This document shows, piece after piece, positions 60,110-64,000 of a DNA stretch of 64,000 nucleotides. The translations under genes were made by a program, and so were the position numbers. Location of the stretch: positions 167,771,509 through 167,835,508 of the forward strand of contig OX235262.1 in the NCBI GenBank assembly GCA_944472135.2, read 5' to 3'. Origin of the DNA: Trichobilharzia regenti (Eukaryota; Platyhelminthes; Trematoda; Strigeidida; Schistosomatidae). The notes beneath the pieces were generated by a model. The model was not told the DNA's origin, did not search any database, and was given only the letters and a program-made list of their open reading frames with translations. Numbering within the stretch: the stretch's first letter is position 1; each line of letters begins with the position of its first letter.

Positions 60110-61130
60110 ACGTTTAAGAGTATCAGCCTTGTATTATATCATGCGTATTAGATTAGAGTTAGCAAATTTTCCTTACATTTTATTTTAGATATTTGTATGT
60201 TTTTGATACTCGGCAGTCTATTTTACATAACATTTCTTTTAGTTCCCGGAAATCTGATCAATTTATTTTATTTCTTATTTAACTGTTTCAAATGAATTAA
60301 ACAGTAAAGAGCATAGAAATGGTAATGACTTCATAACCCTCCCCCTAACATGCATATACATATATATAATAAGTGATTTTTCCTTCATATTAGTACTATA
60401 ACATATCATTGAACAAATTGCTTCACTTTCTAAATATTCACTTCAGTTTGCTTTCTCATAACTTATTCTTTTTCGCGATGATCATACAAGTGTTTTTTAA
60501 ATTCCATACAATTATAGCCATTTTTAGAGTATATATATATATATACTTTAGATTGTGTACTGTTCAGTAAGATTTTATCCAATTTTAAATGGCATAGATT
60601 GGTTTTTCTATGTACGTGTTTGTGTTCGATTATTTTGCATTCCACGGAAATTTCTGTAAAGCATTTCTGTGATAAAATAAAAAAAAATTTGGACATTTTT
60701 TATTGATATTAATGCTTTTCTATTATAGACTTTGACTCCTTCAAGGTAGGTGATTATTCTAATTGCTGGATTTTATACGTATGTTGGTAATGCTGATTCA
60801 GGTTTCATGTGTGTGTGTGTGTGATTAAGCTTGATTTGGTAACAATTCACCCTCAAAAATGACACTTGTTAACCAATTTTCCTAAGCTATATACAGACTG
60901 TCAGAAAGATATTTCATCCTATACTGAAGATATAGGGAAGTCCTTATTCAACCCTAGAGAGTAGGGTACTCAAAAAATTAGGTTTGTAGCATAGTTAATC
61001 AAAGCTTATTCACGTGAAGTGACAGCAATGACATTTTTTAAAAGTCACTTTTCTTCTTCGGAAGCAGAATATGAAACAGGCTATGAGGAATTTGTTAGGC
61101 ACCAGAACATGAGGACCTTATGAACTCTGC
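60110..61130. other. No gene; A+T-rich with short TA and GT runs
   Basis: TA-rich runs near 60355-60370 and 60528-60544 and a GT run near 60810-60822. The open frame at 60696-60463 has no protein signature. Confidence 0.4.
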
Positions 61131-61131
61131 A

Positions 61132-61158
61132 ATATATATATATATATATATATATATT
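61132..61158. repeat. (AT)n microsatellite at PLE 3' end
   Basis: About 13 AT units abut the 3' end of the minus-strand PLE, like the array at 2632-2659. Confidence 0.9.
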
Positions 61159-61211
61159 GATGTGGTTTTGTTTTCTGAGCTGGATGGTTAGTTTGCGAAG
61201 CTTTCATCACC

Positions 61212-62291
61212 TTACTGGGTGACATCTTCAGCGCATACTTCAAATTGAAGTGAGCTTTTAGGTTTCTCCACGAGTTTATTAATCATTCCTCCTGGTGACC
61301 TTGGACGTGATTGGTTGTTTATGTATGTTTTCACACCTTCTAGGTTACTTGTGTTGGAACTGATTGTTTCTGTGACTTGAACGTTGACCCTTTGTGTGTG
61401 AAATTTCTTTCTTATTGGTTGATAAATTTTGCCTATCTCGATGTGTCTATTGATTGATGATTCACTGGTATGCCAAGCTTCTAAAAATTCTCTAGCATTC
61501 TTGTTATTTCCTTTGTCTAATATTTGAACGTTGTCCCAGTCGAATTGATGTCCGTAGTTGTCTGTGTGTAGTGAAATGAGGGAGTGGATATCATGTCTTT
61601 TGACGGCTAGCTTATGTTCGTGGATACGAAGACGAAGGGGATGTCCACTTTGGCCAATGTAGTGTTTTTCGCAGTTATTACAGTTTATTTTGTAGATGAT
61701 GTTGGTTTTGTCTTCTTTCGCTGTTGAGTCTTTTGGTTGACATAGAATTGAGTGCAGCGACTTTGTTGGTTTGTGTACGACGTCAATTCCTAAAGGTTTG
61801 AAGAGTCTTATAGTGATTTCTGAGGTATCCTTTATATATGGTAAGGCGATTTTCTTTGTGCTTTCCTTGATGGCTTTTGCTTTGGTAGGTTGGCTTGGGG
61901 GTATATGTCTCTTGATGAAATTCCGTGGATATCCATTCTTTTGGAGGACGTTCATGAGATACTTTTCTTCAATTTTCCTTAAGGTGGGAGTGCTGCAGTG
62001 AGTCCTTGTTCTCTTGAATAGTGTTTGTATGCAATTCCTTTTGTGTGTTATTGGATTGTTGCTGTAGTAATTCAGTATTTGGTCCGTGTGAGTTGATTTC
62101 CTATAAACTTGAGTTTCTAGTTCTCCTGTAGTTGTTCGCCTGACTAAGACGTCCAAAAATGGTATTTTGTTCTCGGATTCCTCTTCTCTTGTGAATTTGA
62201 TGTCGTTGAAGACGTTGTTTATTAAGTTGTGAGTTTTATCTAATTCGTTTTTTTTATTATTACAAATGTGTCGTCGACGTAGCGTATCCAA
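61212..62291 (-). CDS. PLE connector and GIY-YIG endonuclease
   Basis: Frame of 359 codons. The start overlaps the RT frame, and real homology begins at about residue 14 (NELDKTHNLINNVF). Then come ENKIPFLDVLVRRT (RT domain D), KSTHTDQILNYYSNNPITH, EEKYLMNVLQKNGYPRNF (connector), NIIYKINCNNCEKHYIGQSG (GIY-YIG box), HEHKLAVKRHD and DNYGHQFDWDNVQILDKGN. All expected catalytic-region residues are visible, including Tyr-Ile-Gly, Arg and a C-terminal Glu/Asn region. It ends at TAA inside the 3' hairpin. The enzyme nicks target DNA. Confidence 0.85.
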   Translation of the reverse strand: MDTLRRRHICNNKKNELDKTHNLINNVFNDIKFTREEESENKIPFLDVLVRRTTTGELETQVYRKSTHTDQILNYYSNNPITHKRNCIQTLFKRTRTHCSTPTLRKIEEKYLMNVLQKNGYPRNFIKRHIPPSQPTKAKAIKESTKKIALPYIKDTSEITIRLFKPLGIDVVHKPTKSLHSILCQPKDSTAKEDKTNIIYKINCNNCEKHYIGQSGHPLRLRIHEHKLAVKRHDIHSLISLHTDNYGHQFDWDNVQILDKGNNKNAREFLEAWHTSESSINRHIEIGKIYQPIRKKFHTQRVNVQVTETISSNTSNLEGVKTYINNQSRPRSPGGMINKLVEKPKSSLQFEVCAEDVTQ

Positions 62292-62917
62292 ATCTTGGGT
62301 TTGATCTTTGGTAAAATTATGTTTTCGAGTTTTTGCATCACTGCTTTTGCAATCAAACCTGATATTGGCGATCCCATGGGTGTTCCTTTGACTTGTTCAT
62401 ATATTTGGCTGTTGAATCGGAAGTATGTTGTTAGGCATAGATTTATGCATTCCATCCAGCTTGTGTGTTGCATTTTTGATTGTTGTGGAAGTTGTTCGTC
62501 GTTGCTAAGTAATTGCTCCATGGTTTCTTTTGCTAGTTTTTGTCCGATGGAGGTATATAATGCTGTCACGTCGAATGATACCATTATTTCTTGTTCATCT
62601 GTTTGGATGCCTCTGATTTTCTCTAGGAATTGGATAGCAGAATTGATGGAGTGATCGCAAGATTCCGTTAGGTGTTTTAGTTTTCTGTATAATTCTTTGG
62701 ATAAATTATTTGTTGGAGTTCCTGGGAGTGATACAATTGGTCGTAACGGGATATTTGCCTTGTGTATTTTGGGTCTGCCGTAGAATCGGGGTAGGACTGG
62801 TCCATTGGATTTCATTCGCCATTGGTCTTGTTTTGTGATGTGTCCAGTTTTGGTGAGCTTGTTTAAGGTCCTTTGGATGTGGTTATCCAATGTTTGTATG
62901 GGATTTGTTGGAAACAA
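62240..62917 (-). CDS. PLE reverse transcriptase (partial)
   Basis: Frame of 225 codons. Visible motifs: RFYGRPKIHKANIPLRPIVS, SLPGTPTNNLSKELYRKL, MVSFDVTALYTSI (domain A, catalytic Asp), VKGTPMGSPISGLIAKAVMQ (domain B) and IWIRYVDDTFVIIKK (domain C, catalytic Asp-Asp). These are the PLE form of RT (YVDD followed by TF). The frame ends at an A8 run where the -1 frame continues. Its role is copying element RNA at the nicked target. The Met at 62917 is only the first in-frame ATG; the true start is lost. Confidence 0.85.
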   Translation of the reverse strand: MFPTNPIQTLDNHIQRTLNKLTKTGHITKQDQWRMKSNGPVLPRFYGRPKIHKANIPLRPIVSLPGTPTNNLSKELYRKLKHLTESCDHSINSAIQFLEKIRGIQTDEQEIMVSFDVTALYTSIGQKLAKETMEQLLSNDEQLPQQSKMQHTSWMECINLCLTTYFRFNSQIYEQVKGTPMGSPISGLIAKAVMQKLENIILPKIKPKIWIRYVDDTFVIIKKTN

Positions 62918-62930
62918 ACATTGGATAACC
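62881..62930. repeat. 17-bp inverted repeat at PLE 5' break
   Basis: GGTTATCCAATGTTTGT (62881-62897) and its exact complement (62914-62930), 16-base spacer. The left arm is PLE coding sequence; the right arm is an inverted copy of it at the truncation point. Confidence 0.85.
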
Positions 62931-62944
62931 AGATGTTTATGGTT

Positions 62945-63215
62945 TATCCAGATGTCACGTGTGAGGATGGATTTCCCACCAACGACAATGGTTGGGGTCG
63001 CGCTAAATCACGAATTGGTAAAAGTTAGAATTCATGGGTTAGCCATTGAATCGGATTGGGTCCCAGTGGCTGAATGGTATGCGAGCTCGTCTTGTAATCG
63101 GAAGGCCCTAATTCGAATCCCAGTGGGTGCGTACTGCCGATGATTCTCAAACTAGGATGAAACAGCAGCTGTCCAGTACTCCCTGGTTTTCAATGGTTCT
63201 CTAACTGATATGAAT
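62945..63215 (+). mobile_element. Sm-alpha-like SINE with tRNA-like head and hammerhead-like core
   Basis: Repeat R remnant (62945-63050), then a tRNA-like head (63057-63131: A-box TGGCTGAATGGTATGCG, B-box AATTCGAATCCC). Next, CTGCCGATGATTCTCAAACT, AGGATGAAACAGC and AGCTGTCCAGTACTCCC. GATGA, a short stem II (TTCT / AGGA) and GAAAC are preserved, but the box has extra bases (CTGCCGATGA instead of CTGATGA). Better kept than the copy at 23.1 kb; activity is uncertain. Confidence 0.75.
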
Positions 63216-63229
63216 CCGTGATCAACTCG

Positions 63230-63840
63230 TAAAAATATTTACAGTAAATTTGTGAGAAAGTTTTAAAATCATTTCAGGTTCAAGGTCAAATTAGTCAAAT
63301 TTGAAAGTGTAATAATCAGGAAGGTCGGGTAGAAAAAACATAATAAGATCATAATTACTGAAAGGGTTAAAGACGTAGTAATGACAAAGTAGGTAGGAAG
63401 TTCGGACATTTAAAAAACAAAAAGCAGCAGCCAAATCTAGTTATGCAGATTGGAAATAAAAAGGCAAAAATAAAAAAATAAACAGGAAGGTTGAATGAGA
63501 AAGGTAGTAGGATAATAATTATTGATTGGACTGATTTTTCACAACTACCACGTTAGGGACAACGGTTAGACGTATTTCTTGGGAACAAATAGCTTGGACT
63601 TAAGTTTTTGGATAGCTAATGCCTCAGCTATTCCTAAATGCCTTGATTTCACTCCCTTTTATAGATTCGATAGGATCTTGTATATGACGGGGGCTAAAAT
63701 ATCCTGAATTCACCAGATGTTCTGTCGCCTAACTATATACACACGCTTGCGTTCTCGTTTTGCTAACCATGCTGGATAGTGTTCCATAGCGTGCTTTACA
63801 AGCGGACGCCAATGTACTCAGCTCCACACGCCGGACGCTA
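63230..63840 (-). mobile_element. Penelope-like element, GIY-YIG end and 3' UTR
   Basis: On the minus strand: CGAEYIGVRL, then a decayed stretch, GVKSRHLGIAEALAIQKLKS and KKYV, as in the 58.7-kb element. The 3' UTR has GGTCAAATTAGTCAAATTTG. Stops are present. Confidence 0.65.
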
Positions 63841-63844
63841 AAGA

Positions 63845-63925
63845 TGACGGGATAAAACAGGATGAAGTAGAGACGTGCTGTTGAAACCCTATGCTCCACT
63901 TGGAAACTAAGGAAATAATAATGAG
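63845..63925 (+). mobile_element. RTE (SR2-like) 3' tail fragment
   Basis: Has GTAGAGACGTGCTGTTGAAA, CCCTATGCTCCACTTGG and AATAATAATGAG. Only the last ~80 bases of the element. Confidence 0.6.
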
Positions 63926-64000
63926 TTTATTTGATTGATAATACACTTGGAGCGTATATTAGGTCCCAACATACATTCTGTAAGAGCTAACCGGTTGAAC

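Larger units (their letters stand above)
61159..62917 (-). mobile_element. Penelope-like element, RT plus GIY-YIG (best-preserved copy)
   Basis: A 1.76-kb 5'-truncated PLE. The RT part lies in 62917-62240 and the endonuclease part in 62291-61212, joined by a single -1 frame change. The 3' UTR carries a hairpin followed by GAAAGCTTCGC. Only the N-terminal region is missing (a full PLE protein is usually around 800 residues or more). Related C-terminal pieces are at 10.7 and 16.0 kb. Confidence 0.9.

Noticed and set aside
1..64000. CRISPR array, phage, operon or bacterial defence system
   Set aside because: Spliced exons, LINE, PLE and BEL elements show eukaryotic nuclear DNA. The tandem repeats seen are long and imperfect and lack spacer structure.

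Overview
The window looks like nuclear DNA from a blood fluke (trematode, family Schistosomatidae). The evidence is high A+T content, very short introns (37, 48 and 56 bases) beside introns of several kilobases, and a repeat set known from schistosomes: RTE-clade (SR2-like) and CR1-clade non-LTR retrotransposons, a BEL/Pao LTR retrotransposon, many Penelope-like elements (PLEs), tRNA-derived SINEs, and Sm-alpha-type SINEs that carry hammerhead-like sequence behind a tRNA-like head. Genus and family assignments rest on recognition, not on a database search.

Only one host gene can be followed with confidence. It runs on the minus strand, and exons can be placed at 35181-35137, 35080-34990, 28064-27961, 27912-27736, 25002-24756, 24718-24665, 20252-20176, 15411-15160, 11709-11500, 3995-3749 and 1618-1335. 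All have GT..AG borders, and the reading phase is compatible across every junction from 35.2 kb to 1.3 kb. The inferred protein is alpha-helical and spectrin-repeat-like upstream and Ser-rich downstream. I cannot name it. Possible further upstream exons lie at 42158-42560 (with frame breaks), 42813-42902 and 43178-43346.

The rest of the window is almost entirely transposon debris. 0-35 kb (introns of the host gene): RTE tails and 3' halves, PLE endonuclease fragments, SINEs, an 18S rRNA-derived fragment (8.1-8.7 kb), a CR1 copy (13.3 kb), a solo LTR (17.75 kb), and a 628-bp element with perfect 12-bp target-site duplications (23.8-24.4 kb). 28-42 kb: a nested region with a decayed CR1-like RT, two BEL/Pao deletion derivatives that share a 794-bp identical tract, a PLE split in two by host-like exons, and a solo BEL LTR inside that PLE with a 5-bp duplication. 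43.4-47 kb: a CR1 element with endonuclease and RT, frame-broken. 47-58 kb: mostly featureless A+T-rich DNA with a second solo LTR and a few small fragments. 58-64 kb: a PLE remnant bounded by 146-bp inverted repeats, the best-preserved PLE (RT plus GIY-YIG, one frameshift), a SINE with an 8-bp target duplication, an Sm-alpha-like SINE and a further PLE fragment.

The elements appear to interact. The tRNA-derived SINEs end in a tail resembling that of the RTE elements, which suggests the RTE machinery mobilises them. The PLEs carry terminal hairpins and hammerhead-like motifs. The two BEL derivatives share the same internal structure, so that deletion form was probably copied as such.
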